A stretch of DNA of 64,000 nt from Fasciola hepatica (Eukaryota; Platyhelminthes; Trematoda; Plagiorchiida; Fasciolidae), in NCBI GenBank assembly GCA_948099385.1, contig CANUEZ040000168.1, positions 10,202,001 through 10,266,000 of the forward strand. The letters run 5' to 3'. The notes below the pieces were generated by a model, which was not told where the DNA came from, ran no database searches, and saw nothing but the letters and a program-made list of their open reading frames with translations. Shown here one piece after another: positions 1 to 10,990 of the stretch; positions within the stretch are counted from its first letter, which is position 1; the number at the start of each line of letters is the position of its first letter. A program made the translations under genes and the position numbers.

Positions 1-1
1 G

Positions 2-2959
2 GGCTTAAAGCGTAATTTTCGTTGGGTATTCATCATCGCCGACGTCCCGTACCCAATTCTGGGCATTGACTTCCTGCAGCACTTTGACTTGTTAGTTGAT
101 GCACGGCGCCGCAGAGTGGTGGATCGTCAGACCACTCTCGCCGTTGCGGGTCATAATTCGCGAGTGAATCACGTCACGCCCTTCTACGTTCAACCACCGG
201 CACACCAACCTTATGGCGAACTCATCGCCGCCTACCCGGCCATGTTTCGGCAGGCCGGGCCTCTCCCAGCAGTGACGACCAGTGTCACTCACCATATCGA
301 TACTAAGGGACCCCCAGTGTTCAGTAGGCCGCGTCGGTTAGCACCAGACAAGCTTCGTGTTGCACAGGCCGAATTCGAACATATGCTAGAACTGGGTATA
401 ATACGCCCTTCTAGTAGCCCTTGGGCTTCCCCCCTTCATATGGTTCCTAAGGCTAGTGGCGACTGGCGACCCTGTGGTGATTACAGAGCGCTTAACAAAG
501 TCACCGTCCCGGACCGATACCCGATTCCCCATATACAGGATCTTACTTCGTCTTTATCAGGTTGCTCCATCTTCAGCCGTATCGATTTGGTTCGGGCGTA
601 CAACCAGATCCCGGTAGCAGAGGCCGATATCCCTAAAACTGCCGTCACTACGCCTTTCGGGCTGTTCGAGTTTCTGAGAATGCCGTTTGGACTCAGCAAT
701 GCAGCCCAGACCTTTCAACGGTTCATGCACGAGGCAACTCGTGGTTTGGAAAATGTCCACGTATACTTGGATGATATTTTGGTGGCGAGTTCTTCAGAGC
801 AAGAGCACGCTACGCACTTACGAGCACTTTTCGAACGCCTTAGCCAGCACGGCGTTACGATCAATATCGCGAAATGCGAATTAGGCCGGTCTGATATCAC
901 TTTCATAGGACATTCTATTTCATCCTCGGGTATCCGCCCGCTGTCAGATAAAGTTTCCGCTATTCGCGACTACCCTGAACCCCAATCTTTTCGCCAGTTG
1001 CGTCAGTTTGCCGACCTGGTGAATTTTTACCGCCGATTTATTCCTCACTGTGCGGAAATGATGCAACCCCTCACCGACCTGTTGCGCGGAGGTAAGCGGA
1101 AGTTCGTGTTTCCCGACACGGCACAAGCCGCATTCGCCTTGGTCAAAGATGCTGTCGCCAACACAGCACTCCTTACACACCCCGACCCTTTGGCTCCTAT
1201 TTCGGTAGTGACGGATGCCTCGGACACAGCGGTTGGAGCAGTACTGCAACAGTTCGTAGATGACTCTTGGCAACCTTTAGCATTCTTCTCCAAGCGCCTA
1301 CAACCCGCGGAATCAAGGTACAACACGTTCGGTAGAGAGTTATTAGCCATCTACTTGGGAATTCGTCATTTTCGACATGCACTCGAAGGCCGTTCGTTCA
1401 CGGTGTTTACAGACCACAAGCCTTTGGTTTACGCACTGAAGTCAGCTTCCGATCGATACTCACCACGCGAGATTCGCCACTTAGACTTTGTCTCACAGTT
1501 TACTGTGGACATACGACACGTCTCTGGGGTACTTAATCCCGTCGCAGACGCCTTATCGCGCGTATATCAACTAAGTCTGTCACAAACGCCTAACATCAAC
1601 TTAGACGCAATGGCACAGGCTCAAACTATGGACCCTGACATCGAACAACTTAGACAAAACGGTTCTTTGAGTTTAACCACAGTGCCTATCCCAGCTTCCC
1701 AGAATACCATCGTGTGCGATGTGTCGCAAGGTCGCCCTAGGCCAGTAGTTCCTGCTGCCCACCGTTATCCTACGTTCATGACACTCCATAATCTGGCTCA
1801 TCCGGGTGTGACTGCCTCGGTGAAACTGATAACTGAGCGTTTTGTTTGGCACAATGTCAAACGCGATGTCCGTCAATGGGCTCGTGCTTGTCTGCAGTGT
1901 CAACGTGTTAAGACCAATAGGCACACTAAGGCAGCGTTAGCCAGGTTCCCAGAACCTGAAACACGTTTTCATCATGTGCACGTCGACCTCGTAGGACCAC
2001 TCCCACCTTCGCTTGGGTACGTTTACATACTCACATGCGTGGATCGTTTTACTCGCTGGCCGCAGGCCATCCCTATCCCTCGTCCCACCTCGGAAGAGGC
2101 CGCGAAAGCCTTTCTGACCGGTTGGGTTAGTCATTTCGGTTGCCCGGCAATAGTAACCACCGATCGCGGTCCACACTTTGACGGCGCTTTCGGCAGCCTA
2201 CTCGCTACGCTCGGTTGCCAACACGTTAAGACGACAGCTTACCACCCTCAGGCCAATGGCATGGTTGAGCGTTTCCACCGGCAATTAAAAGCCGCCCTTC
2301 GAGCAAACGGTAACCCCCTTTGGAGTGAAACACTACCATTAGCACTCTTAAGCCTGCGTAGTACCGTTAAGAAGGAGTTACACACAACACCGGCCGTACT
2401 AGTATATGGCTGTACACTTCGTCTGCCTGGGGAGTTGGTAGCCCCCTCACCAACCGTGACTTTCGACTACGGTGACTATGCTCAGCGCCTTACGCAGCAC
2501 ATGCGAGTGCTCAAGGCCAGTCCGCCGCGTGAACAACAGTCTTCAAGTTATGTTCCAACTGCGTTAGGAACCGCTACTCATGTATTCCTTCGCGTCGATG
2601 GCGTTCGATCACCACTACAAGCGCCATACACTGGCCCGTTTCGGGTGATAAAACGTAGGGCAAAAACATTTGTCATAGATATCAACGGACGACACGACAC
2701 CGTATCTATTGACCGTCTCAAGCCTGCCGTCATTGAGTGCGTGCCGCTCGGCCAATTTACACCTACTCAAGTCGCTCAGTCACCTGCATCGAGCGAGTTA
2801 CCACTCGAACCACCCCCAATTACGCTTAGTGAGGACTCGGCAGCTAGTCCATCAGATTCTCCAACCGTACCCGCAACGCGAAGTAGCCGTCGCGGTCGCC
2901 AACTACGAAATCCCGTCCGCTTCGCCGATTTCGTGACGATTTTTACAACCGACTGTTAG
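2..2959 (+). CDS. pol: gypsy pol polyprotein (protease end, RT, RNase H, integrase), 5' incomplete
   Basis: The frame is open from base 2 to the TAG at 2957-2959 with no break. The first residues hold the retropepsin C-terminal motif ILGIDFL (about 56-76). Reverse transcriptase follows; its catalytic box is YLDD at 764-775, preceded by [16 protein letters not shown]. RNase H lies at about 1200-1560, with VVTDASD, FTDHKPL and the DALSR end motif. Integrase has an H-x-H / C-x2-C zinc module at about 1788-1905 and a DDE core: HVDLVGP near 1980, TTDRGPH near 2155 and MVERFH near 2262. The product would copy the element RNA and integrate the cDNA. No in-frame methionine is a natural start, because pol is normally cleaved from a longer polyprotein whose 5' part lies outside the window. 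Confidence 0.93.
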   Translation, partial: GLKRNFRWVFIIADVPYPILGIDFLQHFDLLVDARRRRVVDRQTTLAVAGHNSRVNHVTPFYVQPPAHQPYGELIAAYPAMFRQAGPLPAVTTSVTHHIDTKGPPVFSRPRRLAPDKLRVAQAEFEHMLELGIIRPSSSPWASPLHMVPKASGDWRPCGDYRALNKVTVPDRYPIPHIQDLTSSLSGCSIFSRIDLVRAYNQIPVAEADIPKTAVTTPFGLFEFLRMPFGLSNAAQTFQRFMHEATRGLENVHVYLDDILVASSSEQEHATHLRALFERLSQHGVTINIAKCELGRSDITFIGHSISSSGIRPLSDKVSAIRDYPEPQSFRQLRQFADLVNFYRRFIPHCAEMMQPLTDLLRGGKRKFVFPDTAQAAFALVKDAVANTALLTHPDPLAPISVVTDASDTAVGAVLQQFVDDSWQPLAFFSKRLQPAESRYNTFGRELLAIYLGIRHFRHALEGRSFTVFTDHKPLVYALKSASDRYSPREIRHLDFVSQFTVDIRHVSGVLNPVADALSRVYQLSLSQTPNINLDAMAQAQTMDPDIEQLRQNGSLSLTTVPIPASQNTIVCDVSQGRPRPVVPAAHRYPTFMTLHNLAHPGVTASVKLITERFVWHNVKRDVRQWARACLQCQRVKTNRHTKAALARFPEPETRFHHVHVDLVGPLPPSLGYVYILTCVDRFTRWPQAIPIPRPTSEEAAKAFLTGWVSHFGCPAIVTTDRGPHFDGAFGSLLATLGCQHVKTTAYHPQANGMVERFHRQLKAALRANGNPLWSETLPLALLSLRSTVKKELHTTPAVLVYGCTLRLPGELVAPSPTVTFDYGDYAQRLTQHMRVLKASPPREQQSSSYVPTALGTATHVFLRVDGVRSPLQAPYTGPFRVIKRRAKTFVIDINGRHDTVSIDRLKPAVIECVPLGQFTPTQVAQSPASSELPLEPPPITLSEDSAASPSDSPTVPATRSSRRGRQLRNPVRFADFVTIFTTDC

Positions 2960-3527
2960 CAATAAGTTGGGAAGTTCGCCATGGATTTACCAAACAACAG
3001 ACCCGGGAAATTACAATCGGTAGTTATGGTTTCATTTTCTTCTGGTCTCCTAGCGACTACAACAACACCGAACATCGTTTGTGTGTTGTTATTACGGTCC
3101 AACATCCGCCGGCGCCCTCAGGCGCTTTTTGTTCCAGTTTACCTTGCCCTCTCTCAGACGGATCTAACAAGTCACATTGGCTTCATCCGTAGCCTGGCTG
3201 ACTCCCGTGCACGTTCAAGGAGCCAACCGCTCACTGGACAACGGGACGATTGGTCAGCCTGGCACTGGAGACGGCAACTGGACGCCTTTTTGGATGGACC
3301 TGACGAGGCATTTTCCGGCTTGCATTCGTATGAGACCCGCGGGCGCCAAAACACAGTTGGACCCACGCACATCGGACCTCGAGAGTGCAGGCACCGGTAA
3401 ACTCATCAGCAGTCGTTCGACGTCAACAACAATATAACGGAGAAGCTATGAGGAGTTCCTGGACAACCAATAATTCCGGCTTACCATCACGATCGAAGCC
3501 CAACTCCGTCGGACTTCTAGGAGGAGG
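2960..3527 (+). other. gypsy 3' noncoding region with polypurine tract
   Basis: Frames of 86-139 codons cross this stretch, but they show no envelope, transmembrane or other domain I recognise. It ends in the purine tract AGGAGGAGG at 3519-3527, directly before the LTR. That is where plus-strand priming would occur. Confidence 0.55.
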
Positions 3528-3839
3528 CCCCTATAGCGGTTGCCATCTTCGTTCATACTTTTACCACGTTTATTGTTTAACTGAACGCTGACTGCCAAGC
3601 GCGGTGGCCATTTGACCGTTGCTCTTGCGCACGCTCTCACGCACGCTCCCAAATACACGCTAACCACTATCTCTCCCAATCGCCTTCTCGTTCTCACGGG
3701 TCGTGGAGAATACTGTTCTGGTTAACATATTTGTGCAGTGCCGCACATTAGAGTAACGTGCAGGTGGTCCACGCAGTACAAAGGACCGGAGCACGCGTTT
3801 ACTAAGGAAACCGCGAAGTAAGGTCTAATCAACCTTACA
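3528..3839 (+). repeat. gypsy 3' LTR
   Basis: It was identified by similarity to an inverted copy at 39898-40188. Shared blocks include TTATTGTTTAACTG (near 3570), CTGCCAAGCGCG (near 3592) and the terminal CCTTACA. A 7-bp stem, GTAAGGT at 3818-3824 pairing with ACCTTAC at 3832-3838, sits at the very end; the solo copy has the same stem with a different loop. The left edge is set by the purine tract and is accurate to a few bases. Confidence 0.75.
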
Positions 3840-4115
3840 ACGTAACGCACATGCAAACCATAAGGTAATGACTCAGTCACGTGAAATTTTACCAGCCCCT
3901 TGCGCGGCTGTGAATCCTAGTTTTCCATCTCGGCTAACTGCCTTTTCATTTCCACCCTACTTGTACCCACCTTATCCCCCCCCCATTCACCGCTCCATTA
4001 CATTACTATCCGCCACACCAACTACTCTATACCTCTACCGCTACCCAGTCACTCCCTGGGAACCATTTCCTGGTTTCACCTAGCTCCCCTCTCCCACAAG
4101 ACCCATCCTCGTCTC
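3840..4115 (+). other. junction between gypsy LTR and LINE; possible LINE leader
   Basis: An ATG at 3868 opens a 71-codon proline-rich frame ending at 4083. It is rich in P, S, L and Y and has no domain I know. It could be the end of an ORF1 or leader sequence. The base composition (pyrimidine-rich) matches the LINE that follows, so I assign it to the LINE. The exact boundary with the LTR is not visible. Confidence 0.4.
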
Positions 4116-7100
4116 TTGGCCCAGTACTGCCATCCATCCGTGGCCGCTTTTTTCCTGCCGGCCCCCTTCGAGAATATTCCCCGCATTCAAACTACTCTCC
4201 CAAACAGCACCTTCCCATCCCTCTCCCCTCACACTATCCCCCTCCAGGCTTCAACTCATCCAATCCGTGGAACAACTGAGGTCCTTCCTCCATCCTTGCC
4301 CTATTCTTCACTGGAATTACCACCCTCATCACCACTACCGAACCCCCCACCATATCCACCACTACCGAGGCCTGTATCATCTCTCTCAGTCATACTTGTA
4401 AATGCCCGTTCATTACTGCACAAAACTAAAGCCATCCGCAGCATCGCTGAGCCCTCTGACTTTGATATTATCATTGTAACTGAAACATGGCTAACAGATT
4501 CCGTCCCGTCAGATCGAGTCTGTCTAGTTGGCTACCAGATGTTCCGAAGGAATAGGCCTTGTTGTGGGGGAGGCTGTCTAATTTATGTCAAAAACACTCT
4601 GCTGGCCATTCCACTGTCACACACAACTCTGGACGCCATTCAGGATTCACTGTGGTTAACAATTCCCTTACTTAATTCGTATCTTCATATTGGTTGCATC
4701 TATAGGCCACCTGATTCCAACGCTATGGATCTTACCAAGATTATTGACGCTTTCAACTATCTTTCATTGCTGTCCTGTTCCTCCAAACTCATAGCGGGGG
4801 ACTTCAATGCACCGAGCATTTGTTGGAACACTCTATCCGCCCCAAACAACTTACTAGATTTTATGTCATGCATCCGCGTTGGGCGCTGGATCCAACACGT
4901 AACAGTCCCAACCAGAGGTAACAACATCCTTGGTTTGTTGTTTACTATTGGTTTATCAGATGTTTCAGCCAGTACGCTCGACCTCTTTCCAGGAAGCGAC
5001 CACAGAATGGTGTCCTGCACCTTCGTGGTTCCGCAATCTTTTGACAAATCCCACCCACCCAATCATTACTCTTCAGCAGTCAACTGGGTCAATCTTATCT
5101 GCACGCTTCGATCGCTAGACTGGGACGACTTTTTCCTGCAAAGCGACCCTCAGCTGGCTGCTAATTTACTATATTCTAACCTATCAGACTTGCTGTCCAA
5201 AATCACTACTACTCGTATCACATCAAACCGAGTCCGTAGTTCAATCCTGAGCCGAATGCAAAACAAGTATCTGAAGCTCCAGAAGGTGTATCAAACCAAT
5301 AATGACTTATCGTCATTCTTGCAGCTCCAACGTCTCTCGGTAGCAATCAGAATGAAGACTGATGATATGCTCAAAATACAAGAAGTATCTTCCTTGCAAT
5401 GCCATGATACTTCCTCCAAGTTGGCATACCTAATGAAGAATAGAAATCAGAGCAAACCAGTAAGTATCCCCTCTCTAATCTTAGAAATTAACGACCGCAT
5501 TACCTCACCTCCAGCGATAGCTGAGGCGCTTAACTCCTACTTTGCTGCATCCATGACTACGAACCCCCTTACCTTATCCCCATGCATAGACCCTGTCACC
5601 GAGCACTCTCTGTCTGATTTAGAATTTACTTTAAAAGAGGTGACCAACCAGATTACCCGTGTCCGAAAGTCCTCACACCTTGGCCATGATGGTGTTCCGC
5701 CGACACTTCTACGTCTTGGAGGAACTGATGTCGCAGCCTTACTATTGAAGGTCTACAATCTATCCATCAAGTTTGGCATATTTCCCTCACAGTGGAAGAC
5801 TGCGGTCATCATCCCAATCCATAAGAAGGGACCAATACATGACCCCTCAAATTACCGCCCTATCAACCACACTCCAATTGCTTCTAGGTTGATGGAACGC
5901 CTCATCAAACAACGGATGTCCGACTTCCTGTTGTCCCATAACATCATCCATAGTGGGCAGCATGGCTTCCTAAAATCACGTTCATGCACCACCTGTCAGT
6001 ACGACTTTTTTAACCTCATAACGGCGGCCGCCGACAACGCTAAATCTATCATCATCATATACCTTGATATGACAAAGGCTTTCGACCGCGTCCCTCACGC
6101 TTTGTTACTAACCAAACTCAAAGCTCATGGCTTTTCCGGTTCGCTTTTATCTTGGTTAACATCTTATTTATCGGACCGTTCACAAGTGGTTTCCATTGAT
6201 GGTTGTTTCTCACAACCTGCTCCAGTCACCAGTGGAGTTATACAAGGCAGTGTACTCGGTCCTTTACTATTTCTCATCTACATAAACGACATATTTCCCA
6301 TCTTGCACCATGGTACCCCATTCCTTTTCGCTGATGACGTTAAGATTGTCTATGAGTTTCCTCGTCAAAACCTCAACATCATGCTGGATGATATCTCTAG
6401 TGACCTAAAGCGACTCGGGGATTGGTGCAATTTATGGAATATGGACTTTTCGACCTCAAAGAGCTGCTTCACAACATTCAGATGTCAAGTGACCCCCGGA
6501 ACCCTGCTTATCCACGACCTACCCATTTCGTACAGCCCTTTAGTTCGAGACCTTGGTCTCCATTATTCTTGTAGCTTTAGGTTTTCTGAGTATGTTCCAC
6601 TCCAGATTGCAAAGACCAGAAGAACCACTGGTCTCATCTCCAGAACTTTTCGGCTAAATGATTGCAAACTGCTCATTTACAAGTCTCACGCCAGGCCTCT
6701 CCTTGAATACTGTCCCATTATCTTCACCAACATGACGAAATCCGACCGCATTTCTCCGGAGTCCGTGCAACGCCAATTCACCAAACAATTAGTAGGCTTT
6801 TCCTCCAGTCTGTGTTACAAGGATCGATGCATCTTACTCAATCTTGACCCTCTATGGTTGCGTCGCATGAAGCTCAATTTGTGCTTCCTGTTTAAGCTGT
6901 ACCACCGTACGGCCTTTTCGTGTACCGAACCCATTCGTCTCACTCCCTCCACGAATTATGCTCTACGCCATCGGTCATTGCAGCTCTCTATTCCTAGATC
7001 AAAACTAGCGTTGAGATCTAACTTTTTCCTTATAAAATACTCAAAGTTATGGAATAAACTCCCGCTAAACATCCGCGAGAGTCTCTCAATTTCCCAGTTC

Positions 7101-7202
7101 AGAGGCTCGCTGGATCAGTTCTTGACTGTTCCCAATGTGATCCTTCTTACCGGCCTGACCGTCACCGAAGAGGTGGCCTACGAAAACGGGTTTGATTACT
7201 AG
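4116..7202 (+). CDS. LINE ORF2: endonuclease-reverse transcriptase (CR1/Jockey-like)
   Basis: The 1028-codon frame is uninterrupted. A proline-rich leader (residues 1-88) leads into an apurinic-type endonuclease (about 90-310): VNARSLLHK, TETWLTDS, YRPPDS, AGDFNAP and a GSDHRMVSC end motif. A linker follows, then reverse transcriptase (about 560-800): YLDMTKAFDRVPH, SGVIQGSVLGPLLF and the catalytic FADD at 6327-6338. A thumb and C-terminal region follow. The protein nicks the target and primes reverse transcription there. The frame opens with TTG and its first ATG is already inside the endonuclease, so the true start is unclear. It may be 5'-truncated or translated by reinitiation. It is the best preserved LINE frame in the window. 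Confidence 0.9.
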   Translation: MAQYCHPSVAAFFLPAPFENIPRIQTTLPNSTFPSLSPHTIPLQASTHPIRGTTEVLPPSLPYSSLELPPSSPLPNPPPYPPLPRPVSSLSVILVNARSLLHKTKAIRSIAEPSDFDIIIVTETWLTDSVPSDRVCLVGYQMFRRNRPCCGGGCLIYVKNTLLAIPLSHTTLDAIQDSLWLTIPLLNSYLHIGCIYRPPDSNAMDLTKIIDAFNYLSLLSCSSKLIAGDFNAPSICWNTLSAPNNLLDFMSCIRVGRWIQHVTVPTRGNNILGLLFTIGLSDVSASTLDLFPGSDHRMVSCTFVVPQSFDKSHPPNHYSSAVNWVNLICTLRSLDWDDFFLQSDPQLAANLLYSNLSDLLSKITTTRITSNRVRSSILSRMQNKYLKLQKVYQTNNDLSSFLQLQRLSVAIRMKTDDMLKIQEVSSLQCHDTSSKLAYLMKNRNQSKPVSIPSLILEINDRITSPPAIAEALNSYFAASMTTNPLTLSPCIDPVTEHSLSDLEFTLKEVTNQITRVRKSSHLGHDGVPPTLLRLGGTDVAALLLKVYNLSIKFGIFPSQWKTAVIIPIHKKGPIHDPSNYRPINHTPIASRLMERLIKQRMSDFLLSHNIIHSGQHGFLKSRSCTTCQYDFFNLITAAADNAKSIIIIYLDMTKAFDRVPHALLLTKLKAHGFSGSLLSWLTSYLSDRSQVVSIDGCFSQPAPVTSGVIQGSVLGPLLFLIYINDIFPILHHGTPFLFADDVKIVYEFPRQNLNIMLDDISSDLKRLGDWCNLWNMDFSTSKSCFTTFRCQVTPGTLLIHDLPISYSPLVRDLGLHYSCSFRFSEYVPLQIAKTRRTTGLISRTFRLNDCKLLIYKSHARPLLEYCPIIFTNMTKSDRISPESVQRQFTKQLVGFSSSLCYKDRCILLNLDPLWLRRMKLNLCFLFKLYHRTAFSCTEPIRLTPSTNYALRHRSLQLSIPRSKLALRSNFFLIKYSKLWNKLPLNIRESLSISQFRGSLDQFLTVPNVILLTGLTVTEEVAYENGFDY

Positions 7203-10082
7203 GATTACTGCACTAGAACTTTCATTTCTCACCCGATGACAAACGCCAGGGCAACTATTCTCTTTTACGTTATATTGCTTACAATCTATACTACTGTAGC
7301 CACAGTTTGCTGACTTTTATAACTATACCTAGTTCAATGCTTGCCGGTTCTCCTAATTTTAGACAATGTTCCTGTTCTATTGCCAACCAGTCTAAGTTTC
7401 TTAGTCTTAGATGTCTCCACAGCAAATAAGTACGTGGCTTCGGACCCTAGGACACAGAGTTCCGCCGTCTACCACTTTACTCGATCCTTTCACTCCTCTC
7501 CCGTTCATCTTGGCTACCACCACTCACCTGGGTTTTATGCCCGGCCTCAATTCGCCTTTCTTAATCACCGCATTCCAGAATCTATTATTCCAGAAGCCCA
7601 CCTGCTAGTACTTACTTGGTGGCTTTTCCTCTCGTCTCACCTCTGTATCTACCATCCACCAACTACTATCATATTCTCTCTTATGCACCACACCATTTCC
7701 CATCAGCAGAGCTAAACTCATCTGCACCAGCTAGCCCGGAATGGACTCTGATGGTCTTAGGCATGGCCTGGCGCTGTACGAGACTGACACACGTATGCTA
7801 GCTTGTGCTTTACAACGTTCGTTGTCCTACTCCGTGTGTTGCATAATCCCATCCTGCATTTTCCCAGCCCATGCTAGCGAAACCCCTGATGTCAACGGCA
7901 CCCATACCATTGCGTCGTTGGAACGTGGGGAAAACAGACCACCCCCAGCAGTTGCGAAAAAAGACAAATACGCATAAAATTACGATCGGGCGGAGGGGCT
8001 ATGGAAAGTTCCTATATGGGCTCAACCACCCCTCTGTTAGGAAGCAAAAAAAAAATAATAATAATAAAACTGAAAAAAGGGAACAGTGGAAACGAAAAAG
8101 ACCTCGTGGGATCGATTCGATCTCCAAATACCACTGACATCGGGCTGTGAAGGAATTGGGCAACCTTCATCTATGGGAAAGTATCCCATCAGCTCAGACC
8201 TGATCCTGCGAAAGGGGAAACCCCACATCGCCCTTGTTCGCTCGACAAGCTTTGGTCTTCACGCTCGAGACTGACTGGGGTGACAGCGCACTGGACTCTC
8301 CACATACGCTTTCCCACCCCCCGCTCTAAGTTTCAACCACCCCATACCCACCATAAGCGCACCTAGCATGCACGTCGACGTCAAATACAATCGCTACCAC
8401 AGCCCTGACCTTCAACCCATTGACCTGGACAGAGTATCGACGTACCTGACGAACAACGGCAACCTCGATGAAGCCCGAAAAAAAGAGATAAGAACATAGT
8501 GGAAACCGGTCACCTTTTCCTTCTATACCCTTCTATCTTCCGTCATCTTTTTTAGAAAGCGGTCTTCTCGATGTCCTAGCATCCAAGCCACGCTTAGGAT
8601 TACAACCCTACCTAACAGTAACCACTGCCTCCTGCCAACTACAATCACTACCGCAGCCTGCTCACAATTAAGTTAAATCTCTGAAATGCAGAGGCAGCAT
8701 ACCACCGGGTTTACGCTATTTTTGCTAGCCTGTAGTAGTACTTATCAACCCCTTGCAACCCTACGTTACTTAAGCTCTCTATTTAAAACCCAGATCAAAG
8801 TACGAAATGTAACACTGACAGTCTACATAAACCCAGCCAGTTCTTTATTAATTGTCGCTATTTATTATCATAACCAACAGCTGGAACCACGTCCAGACTG
8901 CTATCACCATTTATTTCAGGTTTGTCGTCGCCCACTCTCTCGGGCACCACTTTCGGTGACCAATGTCCACACTTTGACCTGTACCGACAGAGACCTTAAT
9001 GGCATCTTTTATACCAAACGGGATTGCAATCGGGCCACACGACCTAAAACACCCCCAAATGCTTCCAAGCAGATTGATAGACGTCTCCTAACGCAACACC
9101 TCTACTACTGATGTCACTGTTGGAGGCTTCAGAAATAACAGTTCGCAAGCAACCTTCTATTGATTGATTGACACGTCCCTTACCCCGCCTGATGAACCAT
9201 ACCCACGGGATGCTGCACATCACCTTGGTCTCATGTGAAACAATCCAATAACAGAGCCAGAATACGCAACACAGGAATTTTTTCTCATTAAAATTCGATA
9301 CGTTATCCGAAAGCGAGTCCACTTGTCCCTCACATCCTTGGTTCCCAACAATGATGCCGAAGATCACTGAGAATCAATGAGTCAATATATTTGTCAGCAT
9401 AACAGAACAATAAGGCGCAAGCCTACAAGGAGATTTTTCGCTCCGTTTTCTCTTCCAAGATTTCATTTTTCTTTCGATCGGTATCCAGCTTGAAATTGAC
9501 TCTTCACTAGTTAAAGGCCTTCAAGTTGCGCTGCCTTTTTTTCTGAATGATAAGGGTTATTGATCCCGAACCTAAACTCACCTTATATATGGATTGCTGT
9601 TTCCTCCACATTCATCAACGTTGCCTGTCCATTTCCACAAAGTTTCCTCATGTCCCCTCGTTTCATGATGAACTCCCTCTATTAGAATCGGGAATATCCA
9701 TCATTCCGGGCCAACTTCATCTCCATGGAGAGCCGCTCTCTTCATATTCACCAAAGTTCACGGTTGTACTCCCATTCATTTCTTTAACCTCTCCATGTCC
9801 ATAACTTACTCCGTGCATAGAACCAGCAATAGGCCTCAGTTACCCACATCTTGCATTATTATGACGTATAACGCATTCCTAGCGCTATATTTTCACGATA
9901 TATTTTGTATTTTCACGGACCACCACCAACCAGTCGAATCCGAAACCAAACCGTATTTGCCGCGCAAACCTTTAAAATTTCAGTCGACTCAAACTATCTC
10001 TAGCTATATTGTTTTGCTTCTGACGACTCCACTCGCTTTCTTGAAATTCGTGTATAGTTCATTGTTTTGAGTAACGTTGTAC
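7203..10082 (+). other. pyrimidine-rich tract downstream of LINE ORF2, no gene recognised
   Basis: The plus strand stays rich in C and T as in the preceding ORF2, which suggests a long LINE 3' untranslated region or joined LINE pieces. Open frames of 60-140 codons occur but have no recognisable domain and read as low-complexity S/P/L/H. An A-rich stretch with an ATA run lies at 8046-8068. A 43-codon ATG frame at 8368-8499 is rich in charged residues but unassigned. Confidence 0.4.
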
Positions 10083-10140
10083 ACCATGATCATGCGCTTG
10101 CGCATGCGTCTCGACCATGGTCGAGAAATATACCATTATT
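10083..10140 (+). other. LINE-type 3' end module A with perfect 18-bp hairpin
   Basis: CATGATCATGCGC is followed by a perfect palindrome, TCTCGACCATGGTCGAGA, at 10109-10126 and then AATATACCATTATTATT. The same order of parts occurs at 10921-10986 with a different stem sequence. I read it as the 3' end recognised by a LINE reverse transcriptase. That role is inference. Confidence 0.5.
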
Positions 10141-10990
10141 ATTGAAGTTAATCCACCACGAAATTCCAAAGCTGATCCTACAACCAATTGATCTAACATT
10201 ACCTACTCCTCCTATTGACTGATAATTTCTTTCTAGGACCCCGTTGTTATTGCTCCTGCTTCTCCTAAACCTATACATACATATATATATAATAAATCTA
10301 TATATATGTAAACATACGCATATATATCTATGTGCACGCGCTCTGCATCTTACAGTTCCTCACCTGCCATTTCTCTTGCTATCATCCCAACGACCGTCAT
10401 CATAGGCATCCAGCAAATATACATCTGTGCCTCACATCTACCGTATTCAATCCTTCTAAATCGATTTTGTCACCTGATCATCCCTCTACGTTTTGCATTG
10501 CTCGCTGCCTGTTTTACGGTGAGTTTTGTGTCCTGTCCGCCGACAATTCACTGCAAAGTACCAATGCTTCATTGTCATCTAATCCACTGCAGTGCACCTC
10601 ACCTTTTTCTCCATCGTTCCTCGCTACTGCAGTTCTTTATACCGATTTCCAGCCTTTCTCATGTTTACCAGTCTGCCTCCATATGTAATTGCCCGGGACC
10701 AGCCATCCAGTCCACCTGATCTTGAATTTCAAACTCACCGGGCGTCCATTCAAATCCGCTCTTGAGCTCATTTAAACTCCACGCAATCTCTGTGGTGTGC
10801 ATACGTTTATACTATTTTCATCCCACCTTATTCCTTTTTCTGAGTCTTTTTATCCAATATTTTCATGAGAGTCTCCATATTTCCATGAATTATATCTGTC
10901 CATTCCATCACCTGTATCTACATGATCATGCACATGGCATGCTTCGGGCGCTTCCGAAATAAACCATTATTATTATTATTATTATTACTT
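10141..10990 (+). mobile_element. second LINE/SINE 3' fragment ending in hairpin and (ATT)n
   Basis: This 850 bp pyrimidine-rich unit ends with CATGATCATG, a 5-bp stem (TTCGG at 10943-10947 with CCGAA at 10954-10958), AATAAA at 10958-10963 and an ATT array to about 10986. The tail layout matches the module ending at 10140, but the bodies do not align by eye. It is probably a 5'-truncated relative or a different family sharing the tail. A small TA/ATA-rich patch lies at 10275-10330. No coding domain was seen. Confidence 0.45.

Larger units (their letters stand above)
1..3839 (+). mobile_element. Ty3/gypsy LTR retrotransposon, 3' part (CsRn1/Boudicca-like)
   Basis: The window opens inside the element, at the end of the aspartic protease, so gag and the 5' LTR are missing. 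What remains is a single open pol frame, a 568 bp noncoding stretch, a purine tract and the 3' LTR. The clade name is inference from the pol layout: there is no chromodomain, and the C-terminus is short and basic with an RxGRxxRxPxRF-like motif, as I recall for CsRn1 relatives in flukes. The intact pol frame suggests recent activity. A second LTR of this family lies at 39898-40188 in the opposite orientation. Confidence 0.9.

Noticed and set aside
2981..3400. 139-codon frame between gypsy pol and the LTR, as a possible envelope gene
   Set aside because: No signal peptide, membrane helix or envelope motif is evident, and other frames of similar length overlap it.
8368..8499. 43-codon ATG frame with charged residues
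   Set aside because: Too short to support, inside a tract best read as LINE 3' sequence.
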